Assembly: GCA_018267965.1 (NCBI GenBank)
Contig: JAFDXK010000002.1
Coordinates: 1 to 64,000, forward strand
Reading direction: 5' to 3'
DNA length: 64,000 nt
Origin: Bacteroidota bacterium
Lineage (GTDB): Bacteria; Bacteroidota; Bacteroidia; Chitinophagales; Chitinophagaceae
Part shown: positions 8,986-14,318 of the stretch, piece after piece
Layout of the letters: each line of letters opens with the position of its first letter
How positions within the stretch are numbered: the stretch's first letter is position 1
Position numbers and translations under genes: made by a program
Notes under the pieces: model-generated
Database searches by the model: none
Told to the model about the DNA's origin: nothing
Seen by the model: only the letters and a program-made list of their open reading frames with translations

Positions 8986-9087
8986 TACTTAAATAGTATC
9001 GGTTTATTTTTTTATTATACCAATATTCACACAAATCCTTGGGTTGTTAATTATTTTTAAAAATTCATTTTTAACCAAACGTCACTT

Positions 9088-9118
9088 AAAGTCCGTTGAC
9101 TAACACTCAACGGGCTTT
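9088..9118 (+). terminator. Orphan plus-strand terminator between divergent genes
   Basis: A 12-bp stem (AAAGTCCGTTGA / TCAACGGGCTTT, one G-U pair) followed by TTATTTTT. It terminates transcription running rightward, yet no rightward gene precedes it. It may belong to a gene lost when the R-M operon arrived, or insulate the regulator from read-through. Confidence 0.6.
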
Positions 9119-9158
9119 TATTTTTACCCACAACTAAACGTTTGTTCATGAAAATGTA

Positions 9159-9200
9159 TACTTTTGTCAAAAGTTGACAAGTTAAAATATGACAAGTCAT
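9159..9200 (+). promoter_or_regulatory. Promoter and operator-like repeats of the XRE gene at 9189
   Basis: TACTTTTG (9159-9166) fits the -7 consensus. Overlapping its end is a perfect inverted repeat TTGTCAA-AAG-TTGACAA (9164-9180), followed by ATGAC-AA-GTCAT (9189-9200), which has the same GTCA/TGAC half-site and covers the start codon. Two phased dyads over promoter and start suggest autoregulation by the XRE protein. A further TTGACA half-site lies at 9530, ahead of the next gene. Confidence 0.5.
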
Positions 9201-9518
9201 AAAATGCAAAACTTCGGAGAGTATATCAAGCAGTTACGCACTCAAAAAGGGTTCACACTTACGCAGCTTGCTGCCAAGCTGGGCATAGACAGTGCTAACC
9301 TCAGCAAGATAGAGAACGACAAGCGCCCGTTTGACGAGAAGAAACTGCCCGCACTGTGCAAGATATTCAGCCTGAACCTAGAGGATATGAAAAAAGAACT
9401 GCTGAGTGAGAAGATAGCCAAAAAGGTATATGATATGGGTACAGACAGCGAGGTCTTCCTGCTGGCAGAAAAGAAAGTGGAGTACATGAAACAAAGCAAA
9501 CCACGCAAAAACAAATAG
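9189..9518 (+). CDS. XRE-family helix-turn-helix regulator, probable R-M controller
   Basis: A 109-residue DNA-binding protein with an N-terminal Cro/CI-type HTH (GEYIKQLRTQKGFTLTQLAA, then LGIDSANLSKIENDKRPF) and a helical C-terminal part ending in a lysine-rich tail. It is divergent from the methyltransferase and resembles the small regulators often seen beside cytosine methyltransferases in Bacteroidota, so control of the R-M operon is a reasonable inference. Translation could begin at 9189 or at the second Met (9204, MQNFGEYIKQ), which would leave the ATGAC dyad outside the coding part. Operator-like repeats overlap the promoter. Confidence 0.85.
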   Translation: MTSHKMQNFGEYIKQLRTQKGFTLTQLAAKLGIDSANLSKIENDKRPFDEKKLPALCKIFSLNLEDMKKELLSEKIAKKVYDMGTDSEVFLLAEKKVEYMKQSKPRKNK

Positions 9519-9551
9519 ATGAACATTTGTTGACAGCTTAATTTTTCCCGC

Positions 9552-9788
9552 ATGGAAACCTTCCCATCCACTCAAACAGAACTTGAAAAAATAGGCAACC
9601 GCATCAAAGCCCTGCGCAAACAACGCGGCTATCGCAGCTACGAGATATTTGCCTACGAACATAACATTCACCGCAGCCAGTGGGGCAAATATGAAAAAGG
9701 TGCCAACCTCAATTTCGTAACACTGGTAAAAATAACTGCCGTGCTGGGCGTGTCGCTCAAAGAATTCTTCAGCGAAGGGTTCGATTGA
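9552..9788 (+). CDS. Small XRE-family regulator (paralogue 1)
   Basis: A 78-residue protein that is essentially a single HTH domain: IGNRIKALRKQRGYRSYEIF, then AYEHNIHRSQWGKYEKG and a C-terminus ending in LKEFFSEGFD. It is clearly paralogous to the convergent gene at 9833-10060 (shared GYxxYExFAYEH, RSQ, YE+G, EFFSEGF). The start codon follows the previous gene by 33 bp with a TTGACAG half-site in between, so it may be controlled by the 9189 regulator. Its target is unknown. Confidence 0.8.
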   Translation: METFPSTQTELEKIGNRIKALRKQRGYRSYEIFAYEHNIHRSQWGKYEKGANLNFVTLVKITAVLGVSLKEFFSEGFD

Positions 9789-9832
9789 AAAGACAACCGT
9801 CCATTTATAAGAGAGAGATTTTCAGGTATATC

Positions 9833-10060
9833 TTAACTGAACCCCTCGCTGAAAAATTCCGATATGGTAACATCAAGCGCTTTGATGATCTTTAACAGGC
9901 TGCTGAAACGCAGGTCTTCACCACGCTCATAGCGGCCGTATTGAGAGCGTGGTATATCGTGCTCATACGCAAAAGCCTCATAATTACTGTACCCCTTACT
10001 GATACGTAATTGCCTGATGCGTTCTCCCAATTTTTTCATGTCCTCAGGTATAGGCTTCAT
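9833..10060 (-). CDS. Small XRE-family regulator (paralogue 2)
   Basis: A 75-residue single-domain HTH protein: LGERIRQLRISKGYSNYEAF, AYEHDIPRSQYGRYERG and the end ISEFFSEGFS. It faces its paralogue tail to tail across 44 bp, so the two genes form an inverted duplication of about 225 bp. Its upstream side is a 15-bp tandem repeat array (10106-10195), an unusual promoter region. Target and ligand are unknown. Confidence 0.8.
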   Translation of the reverse strand: MKPIPEDMKKLGERIRQLRISKGYSNYEAFAYEHDIPRSQYGRYERGEDLRFSSLLKIIKALDVTISEFFSEGFS

Positions 10061-10101
10061 GTTTTCGGATAGTGCTGCAAATTAGTGAGCTGTATTTGTT
10101 T

Positions 10102-10202
10102 GGGGTACCTCTGATAAGTGTACCGTTAATGAGTAAACCCTTAATAAGAATACCACTGATAAATGTCCCTCTTATGAGTGGTGCATTTACGACAGGTACC
10201 CC
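10102..10202. repeat. 15-bp degenerate tandem repeat array with inverted GGGGTACC ends
   Basis: Six units of 15 bp follow each other without gaps from 10106 to 10195: TACCTCTGATAAGTG, TACCGTTAATGAGTA, AACCCTTAATAAGAA, TACCACTGATAAATG, TCCCTCTTATGAGTG, GTGCATTTACGACAG. The array is bracketed by GGGGTACC (10102-10109) and GGTACCCC (10195-10202), an inverted 8-bp pair. Both strands stay open in one frame and would give five-residue repeats (LIxGT-like or xxPLI-like), but this follows from the 15-bp period and I do not call a gene. It separates paralogue 2 from the gene at 10247. Confidence 0.8.
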
Positions 10203-10246
10203 GTACCCTTTGAGCTGTATAAGTTTACATCTCAAAATCTCCAACC

Positions 10247-10474
10247 ATGAATGAACATTATGAGGGCTTTGCCTATGCTGCCAAAGAACTGTCTGCCTAT
10301 ATCTATGGTGCAGGTATATTCGTTATATCACTCACCGATCAAAAAGTCATTCATTACGAACCATCGGATGCAATAGCTTTTAAAGACTGGCTCACCCGCA
10401 ACAACATCCGCAATGTAGAAGACGAGATACCTAAGCACATCTACAATGCATTGATTAATAAATCAAATAATTAA
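10247..10474 (+). CDS. Small hypothetical protein
   Basis: A 75-residue soluble protein with a plausible mixed alpha/beta composition (YIYGAGIFVISLTDQKVIHY, then DAIAFKDWLTRNNIRNVEDE). It has no signal peptide and no recognised domain. Codon use looks coding rather than random. It lies just right of the 15-bp array and before a long non-coding stretch. The short length and accessory setting would fit a partner of the neighbouring regulators, but nothing in the sequence proves that. Confidence 0.55.
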   Translation: MNEHYEGFAYAAKELSAYIYGAGIFVISLTDQKVIHYEPSDAIAFKDWLTRNNIRNVEDEIPKHIYNALINKSNN

Positions 10475-10556
10475 CGTATATTTGCTATAGTAAATATAGC
10501 CCTATGAAAACCCTAAATGTTCCTCTTATCTACTTAAAACAAAAAGAGAAATTCTG

Positions 10557-10938
10557 CAACAAATCACAACATTTCGCAACAAAACATAACACTCAGCAAC
10601 TACCATGTTATGGCGAGATTGCTTTGTCCATATCTGTATTCACAGATATTCCCTCGCAACTTTTCTCATGGAGCGAAGCGGAATAATGACGGGAAAAACA
10701 GTGCAACAATTGACAACAACCGAGCGCAGCGAGCTCATGAGCATGCCATTGAAAATCATCAAATAAATGCGAATAACTGCAACAAAAAACAACAAATCTC
10801 AACACCTCTCTATTGATAATCAATCAGATACATTAACAAGAAATAAAAACACCTAAATCCGCAACATTTCGCAACAACTGAGCGCAGCGAACTCATCGAG
10901 ACAATTGAAAAGACATAAATGACGAGATAAAATGCAAC
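10557..10938. repeat. Clusters of CAAC motifs in exact 10-bp phase
   Basis: CAAC recurs at exact 10-bp intervals in four clusters: 10557, 10567, 10577, 10587 (as TAAC), 10597; 10704, 10714; 10780, 10790, 10800; and 10862, 10872. A single further copy is at 10935. The 16-mer CAACATTTCGCAACAA occurs near 10567; near 10862 the copy is identical through its CAACAA end. One motif per helical turn is typical of cooperative protein binding on one DNA face. Nothing known to me matches it. Confidence 0.6.
10714..10911. repeat. Imperfect ~40-bp direct repeat, two copies
   Basis: Copies start at 10714 and 10872, 158 bp apart. Both read CAACAAC(C/T)GAGCGCAGCGA(G/A)CTCAT and end near ATTGAAAA. A shorter relative (GGAGCGAAGCGGA) occurs near 10670. 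The GAGCGCAGCGA core resembles dispersed intergenic repeats of Bacteroidota. Confidence 0.55.
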
Positions 10939-10946
10939 ATTTTCTA

Positions 10947-11043
10947 CCACCTCCCTCCGACTAAGTCGGAGTACTCCTCCTAATAACAGGAGGAGAGTTT
11001 ATAAATAATTAGAAAACTCCTTCCCTGTTCTTAGGGAAGGTGG
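10947..11043. repeat. Multi-hairpin REP-like element
   Basis: Outer arms CCACCTCCCT (10947-10956) and AGGGAAGGTGG (11033-11043) can pair with one bulge. Inside are three perfect hairpins: CTCCGACT/AGTCGGAG (10955-10971), CTCCTCC/GGAGGAG (10974-10995) and CCTTCCCT/AGGGAAGG (11019-11040). It may be a dispersed palindromic element or a MITE-like remnant. There is no coding capacity. Confidence 0.6.
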
Positions 11044-11070
11044 CACGAGTGAAACGAGTGACGGAAGGGT

Positions 11071-11078
11071 TACCTTTG
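11071..11078 (+). promoter_or_regulatory. -7 element immediately before the SUI1 gene
   Basis: TACCTTTG ends only four bases before the ATG at 11083. The predicted start of transcription falls at or next to the start codon, so the mRNA may be nearly leaderless. Confidence 0.5.
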
Positions 11079-11082
11079 CACT

Positions 11083-11424
11083 ATGAGCAAGAAAAACAAA
11101 CCCCGTCCTGACGGTTTAGCATATAGCACCAACCCCGATTACTTTAACGATTATCAGGATGAGCCTGCTGAAGAAACGCTAGCGCCCGCAGCGCAAAAGC
11201 TGCGCGTAAAACTGGATAGCAAGCAACGTGCCGGTAAGGTGGTAACATTAGTAGAAGGTTTTATAGGTACTACGCCCGACCTGGAGGCTCTGGGCAAGCA
11301 ACTGAAAACCAAGTGCGGCGCAGGTGGCAGCGCCAAAGACGGCCTGATACTGGTGCAGGGCGACTATAAAGAAAAAGTCATCGGCTGGTTGAAAGATTGG
11401 GGATATATATTGACAAAAGGCTAA
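11083..11424 (+). CDS. SUI1/YciH-family translation initiation factor
   Basis: A 113-residue protein with the SUI1 fold in its second half (residues ~50-113: GKVVTLVEGFIGTTPDLEAL, KTKCGAGGSAKDG and VQGDYKEKVIGWL). Bacterial members of this family (YciH) bind the small ribosomal subunit and are thought to tune start-site fidelity or repress translation under stress; the exact role is unsettled. The first ~45 residues are polar and probably disordered. It stands alone before the transketolase subunit gene, 51 bp apart. Confidence 0.88.
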   Translation: MSKKNKPRPDGLAYSTNPDYFNDYQDEPAEETLAPAAQKLRVKLDSKQRAGKVVTLVEGFIGTTPDLEALGKQLKTKCGAGGSAKDGLILVQGDYKEKVIGWLKDWGYILTKG

Positions 11425-11475
11425 GTGAACTGCCAACCTAATAACATATTTTTGCCCCCAGATTTATCACACCTC

Positions 11476-12432
11476 ATGTTACAGGACATTAAGATATTAA
11501 ACGAAGTAGATACCCGCTCGGGTTTTGGTGATGGCATTGTAGAAGCTGCACGTAAGAACCCGAATGTAGTGGCACTGACTGCAGACCTTGCAGGCTCGCT
11601 GAAGCTGAACCAGTTTATGAAAGAGTTTCCTGAGCGTTATATACAATGCGGTATTGCTGAGGCCAACATGATGGGTGTGGCTGCCGGTATGACCATCGGT
11701 GGAAAGATTCCTTATACTACTACGTTTGCCAACTTCTCTACATCGCGCGTTTACGACCAGATACGTCAGAGCATTGCGTACAGTGGCAAGAATGTAAAGA
11801 TATGTGCATCTCACGCCGGGCTTACGCTGGGCGAGGATGGTGCTACACACCAGGTGTTGGAAGATATAGGTATGATGAAGATGTTGCCGGGCATGACGGT
11901 GATTGTGCCTTGCGATTATAACCAAACCAAAGCAGCCACTATGGCTATTGCTGAATACGAAGGACCTGTGTACCTGCGTTTCGGTCGCCCTAAATGGCCC
12001 AACTTTACTGCACCCGACCAAAACTTTCAGATAGGTAAAGCAGATGTAATGGCTGAGGGTAAAGATGTAACCATCATTGCCTGCGGTCACCTGGTATGGA
12101 TAGCGGTAGAAGCTGCCAAAGAACTGGAAGCAAAAGGTATAAGCGTAGAGCTTATCAATATGCACACCATCAAACCGCTGGACGAAGAAGCGATCATCAA
12201 ATCAATTAAGAAAACAGGTTGCGTAGTTACTGCCGAAGAGCATCAGCAAAATGGTGGCTTGGGCGATAGCGTAGCACAAGTGCTGACCACTCATTGTCCT
12301 GCCCCGCACGAATATGTAGCTGTACAAGATACCTTTGGCGAAAGCGGTACACCTACACAGTTGTTGCAGAAGTACGGCCTCAATAAAGAGAACATCATTG
12401 CTGCTGCAGAGAAAGTAATGAAGAGAAAATAG
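11476..12432 (+). CDS. Transketolase C-terminal subunit (split transketolase)
   Basis: A 318-residue protein matching only the pyrimidine-binding and C-terminal domains of transketolase: VVALTADLAGSLKLNQF, then QCGIAEANMMGVAAGM with the Glu that activates thiamine diphosphate, HAGLTLGEDGATHQ, and a C-terminal domain from about residue 190. With its N-terminal partner it moves two-carbon units between sugar phosphates in the pentose phosphate pathway. The partner gene normally sits directly upstream in split systems but is absent here (the neighbour is SUI1), so it must lie elsewhere. ATG 11476 is preferred to the upstream GTG at 11425 because similarity begins there. Confidence 0.88.
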   Translation: MLQDIKILNEVDTRSGFGDGIVEAARKNPNVVALTADLAGSLKLNQFMKEFPERYIQCGIAEANMMGVAAGMTIGGKIPYTTTFANFSTSRVYDQIRQSIAYSGKNVKICASHAGLTLGEDGATHQVLEDIGMMKMLPGMTVIVPCDYNQTKAATMAIAEYEGPVYLRFGRPKWPNFTAPDQNFQIGKADVMAEGKDVTIIACGHLVWIAVEAAKELEAKGISVELINMHTIKPLDEEAIIKSIKKTGCVVTAEEHQQNGGLGDSVAQVLTTHCPAPHEYVAVQDTFGESGTPTQLLQKYGLNKENIIAAAEKVMKRK

Positions 12433-12465
12433 AACCTCAGATGTAACTGATTAATCGTGATTGCT

Positions 12466-12903
12466 ATGAGAAAATGGTTTGGGTTGTTGAGTGTAATCAT
12501 ACTGGCGTCTTGCGCTAATCCTAAGAGTTTAGAATATCATGATGTCAAAAATTTCCAGGTAGGTAATATCAGCCTCACCCCGGAGATAGGCATGGATGTG
12601 GAGTTTTACAACCCCAACAACTATCCTATGACATTGAAAGATGCCAATATCGATTTGTACATAGAGAACAAATTAGTGGGCCACGTGACAATGGAAAACA
12701 AATACACTGTTCCTGCTGCCGATACTTTTTTATTACCCGTAAAACTTCATGCCGATTTAAAGGGCATTATCAGCAATGCTTTGCAGGTAATGGCTAATAA
12801 AGAGATGAACATCAAACTGCAGGGCAGCGTAAAAGCAGGGCGTGGCATATTAGTTCCCATACGCATCAACTACGAAGGCAAGAAGAAACTGAATGTGTTT
12901 TAA
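12466..12903 (+). CDS. LEA14-like lipoprotein
   Basis: A 145-residue lipoprotein. The signal sequence MRKWFGLLSVIILASC has a lipobox (LASC) with the lipidated Cys about 16 residues in. The mature part is a single all-beta LEA type 2 (WHy-like) domain: LTPEIGMDVEFYNPNNYPMT, LYIENKLVGHV, then IPVRINYEGKKKLNVF at the end. Related proteins are periplasmic or membrane-anchored and of unknown role, sometimes linked to desiccation stress. A GTG at 12457 would add three residues; the ATG at 12466 gives the better signal peptide. Confidence 0.75.
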   Translation: MRKWFGLLSVIILASCANPKSLEYHDVKNFQVGNISLTPEIGMDVEFYNPNNYPMTLKDANIDLYIENKLVGHVTMENKYTVPAADTFLLPVKLHADLKGIISNALQVMANKEMNIKLQGSVKAGRGILVPIRINYEGKKKLNVF

Positions 12904-12907
12904 ATAA

Positions 12908-12930
12908 AAAGCCCCGCATTGCGAGGCTTT
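12908..12930 (+). terminator. Terminator after the LEA14-like gene
   Basis: AAAGCC-CCGC-ATT-GCG-AGGCTTT hairpin with one mismatch, followed by TGTTATT. It lies between convergent genes and may serve both. Confidence 0.6.
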
Positions 12931-12951
12931 GTTATTAAACATCTTATAAGG

Positions 12952-13488
12952 TTAGAATTCATTCTTCCACATCATGCTCTCTATCGGCTTGTTAGGTTGG
13001 TTGCCGTATTTAGCATTCTTCTTCTGGTTATACTTCACTTCTATCTCACCATCCACAGGGAAGTATATCAATTGCCCTATCGGCATGCCTTTGTATATCT
13101 TCACAGGTTGCTTTACTGATATCTCTAATGTCCAGTTGCCACAGAAACCCACATCACCTTTACCTGCAGTGGCATGTATATCTATACCCAAACGCCCTGT
13201 GCTCGATTTACCTTCCAGAAAAGGAACATGTGCATGTGTTTCGGTATACTCCATCGTTACGCCCAAATAGAAGATATGCGGGTACAATACAAAACCATCG
13301 TCAGGTATTTCAAAACACTCTATCTGGTTATGTTTCTTCGCGTCTATTATATGTTCTTTGTAAGTAGCCAGTGTCGAACCGAGGTGCACATCATAACTGT
13401 TGCTGCCTAAACATTCTCTACGGTAAGGTTCTATCTTGATAGTACCTTGTGCCATCTCTTCCAGTATGCGCTTATCAGAAAGTATCAT
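12952..13488 (-). CDS. dcd: dCTP deaminase
   Basis: Dcd deaminates dCTP to dUTP and supplies dUMP for thymidylate synthesis; it works as a cytoplasmic trimer. The 178-residue sequence shows the dUTPase-like core EGKSSTGRLGIDIHATAGKG (Ser and Arg at the active site), then GFCGNWTLEIS with the catalytic Glu, and MPIGQLIYF. The length is normal for this phylum. The start is set by a TATATTTG element five bases upstream, which implies a very short or absent leader. The gene is convergent with the LEA14-like gene and divergent from the phosphopantetheinyl transferase. Confidence 0.93.
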   Translation of the reverse strand: MILSDKRILEEMAQGTIKIEPYRRECLGSNSYDVHLGSTLATYKEHIIDAKKHNQIECFEIPDDGFVLYPHIFYLGVTMEYTETHAHVPFLEGKSSTGRLGIDIHATAGKGDVGFCGNWTLEISVKQPVKIYKGMPIGQLIYFPVDGEIEVKYNQKKNAKYGNQPNKPIESMMWKNEF

Positions 13489-13493
13489 AGCAA

Positions 13494-13501
13494 CAAATAT
13501 A
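13494..13501 (-). promoter_or_regulatory. -7 element of dcd
   Basis: TATATTTG on the minus strand, five bases before the dcd ATG. As with the SUI1 gene, transcription would begin at about the start codon. Confidence 0.5.
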
Positions 13502-13576
13502 ATAGCAATTGGCCGATGTGCCGATTAGCTTATTAGCTAATGTTTGTATTATGTGTATATCGACTAATTTTACCCA

Positions 13577-14221
13577 ATGCCTTTGTACCGCGAATGGAGC
13601 AGCGATAAATATAGTCTTGCCGCTATATGGAAGATAGAAGAACCTGAGAGCTTCTTTATAGAGCGTACCGGCTTACCTGCGCCCGATATCAAAGCAGAGA
13701 AACGCAGAATGGAACGACTGGCGGGCAGGTTTCTCTTAAAGCATCTTGAAAAAGACTTCCCTCTGCTCAACATCAAACCTGACGAGCATGATAAACCACG
13801 AATAGATAATAATCAATTCTATTTCTCCATCTCACACTCATGGCCTTATGTAGCAGCTATTGTCAGCCCTTATGTGGAATGTGGTATAGACATACAATGC
13901 TGGCACCCCAGGATGGAAGCACTCCAGCATAAGTTCTTATCTGCCGAAGAGCGTGTTATGGCGCATAATGACCCTCAGCTCATTACCCTGCTATGGAGTG
14001 TAAAGGAGGCTGCCTATAAATGGCAGGGGCGCAGGGGTGTAGAATTTGCCGACCATCTCAACATCAAAAAAATTGAAGAATCGGAGCATAATTATAATAT
14101 TACATTATTTATGCAATTAACTCAGCCTCAAAGAGTGATATTATCACAAGGCATTGTAAAACAAGACTTTGCATGTGCTTTTGTGGTTCATGATAAGGTA
14201 TTTCATCCTTATTTAAAATAA
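13577..14221 (+). CDS. 4'-phosphopantetheinyl transferase family protein
   Basis: These enzymes attach the phosphopantetheine arm of CoA to a serine on carrier proteins. The 214-residue, Sfp-type length covers two half-domains. Motifs seen are FYFSISHSWPYVAAIVS, ECGIDIQ (the GIDI box with the Mg-binding Asp) and LLWSVKEAAYKWQG (the WxxKEA box). No polyketide or non-ribosomal peptide genes are nearby, so its substrate may be the fatty-acid carrier protein. The gene is followed by the glutamine synthetase promoter. Confidence 0.88.
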   Translation: MPLYREWSSDKYSLAAIWKIEEPESFFIERTGLPAPDIKAEKRRMERLAGRFLLKHLEKDFPLLNIKPDEHDKPRIDNNQFYFSISHSWPYVAAIVSPYVECGIDIQCWHPRMEALQHKFLSAEERVMAHNDPQLITLLWSVKEAAYKWQGRRGVEFADHLNIKKIEESEHNYNITLFMQLTQPQRVILSQGIVKQDFACAFVVHDKVFHPYLK

Positions 14222-14268
14222 AGTATAATTATTTTAATGTTTACTTTTTTCTGAATTTTTATAAAAAA

Positions 14269-14301
14269 TTTGGAAGTATCTGGCATAAAACTATAAATTT
14301 G
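14269..14301 (+). promoter_or_regulatory. Promoter of glutamine synthetase III
   Basis: TTTG (14269-14272), a 21-base spacer, then TAAATTTG (14294-14301), close to the Bacteroidota -33/-7 consensus. The -7 box ends 17 bases before the ATG. Confidence 0.6.
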
Positions 14302-14318
14302 CTCAAAATTTAATATTT

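Larger units (their letters stand above)
10475..11082. other. Non-coding repeat-rich stretch of about 600 bp
   Basis: No convincing gene is present; open frames here (10504-10686, 10608-10823) have no protein-like pattern. The stretch holds phased CAAC decamers, two copies of a ~40-bp repeat, and a group of hairpins ending just before the SUI1 gene, each listed separately. Confidence 0.6.

Noticed and set aside
8954-9034. Upstream extension of the methyltransferase start to 9034
   Set aside because: The extra 27 residues would be translated from before the likely promoter box (8978-8985) and do not resemble methyltransferase sequence.
6411-9087. Target-site duplication around the R-M operon
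   Set aside because: No matching direct repeats were found by eye near 6411-6483 and 9034-9087; only short weak inverted repeats are present.
10044-10254. Open frames on both strands across the 15-bp array with five-residue repeats
   Set aside because: The openness follows from a 15-bp period (divisible by three) and both strands are open, so it is better explained as a tandem repeat than a gene.
10504-10686. 60-residue plus-strand frame in the repeat-rich region
   Set aside because: Runs through the phased CAAC repeats and has no domain or coding-like composition.
11497-12165. 222-residue minus-strand frame over the transketolase subunit
   Set aside because: Lies fully antisense to a conserved gene and its composition (Tyr, His, Cys-rich) is typical of antisense shadows.
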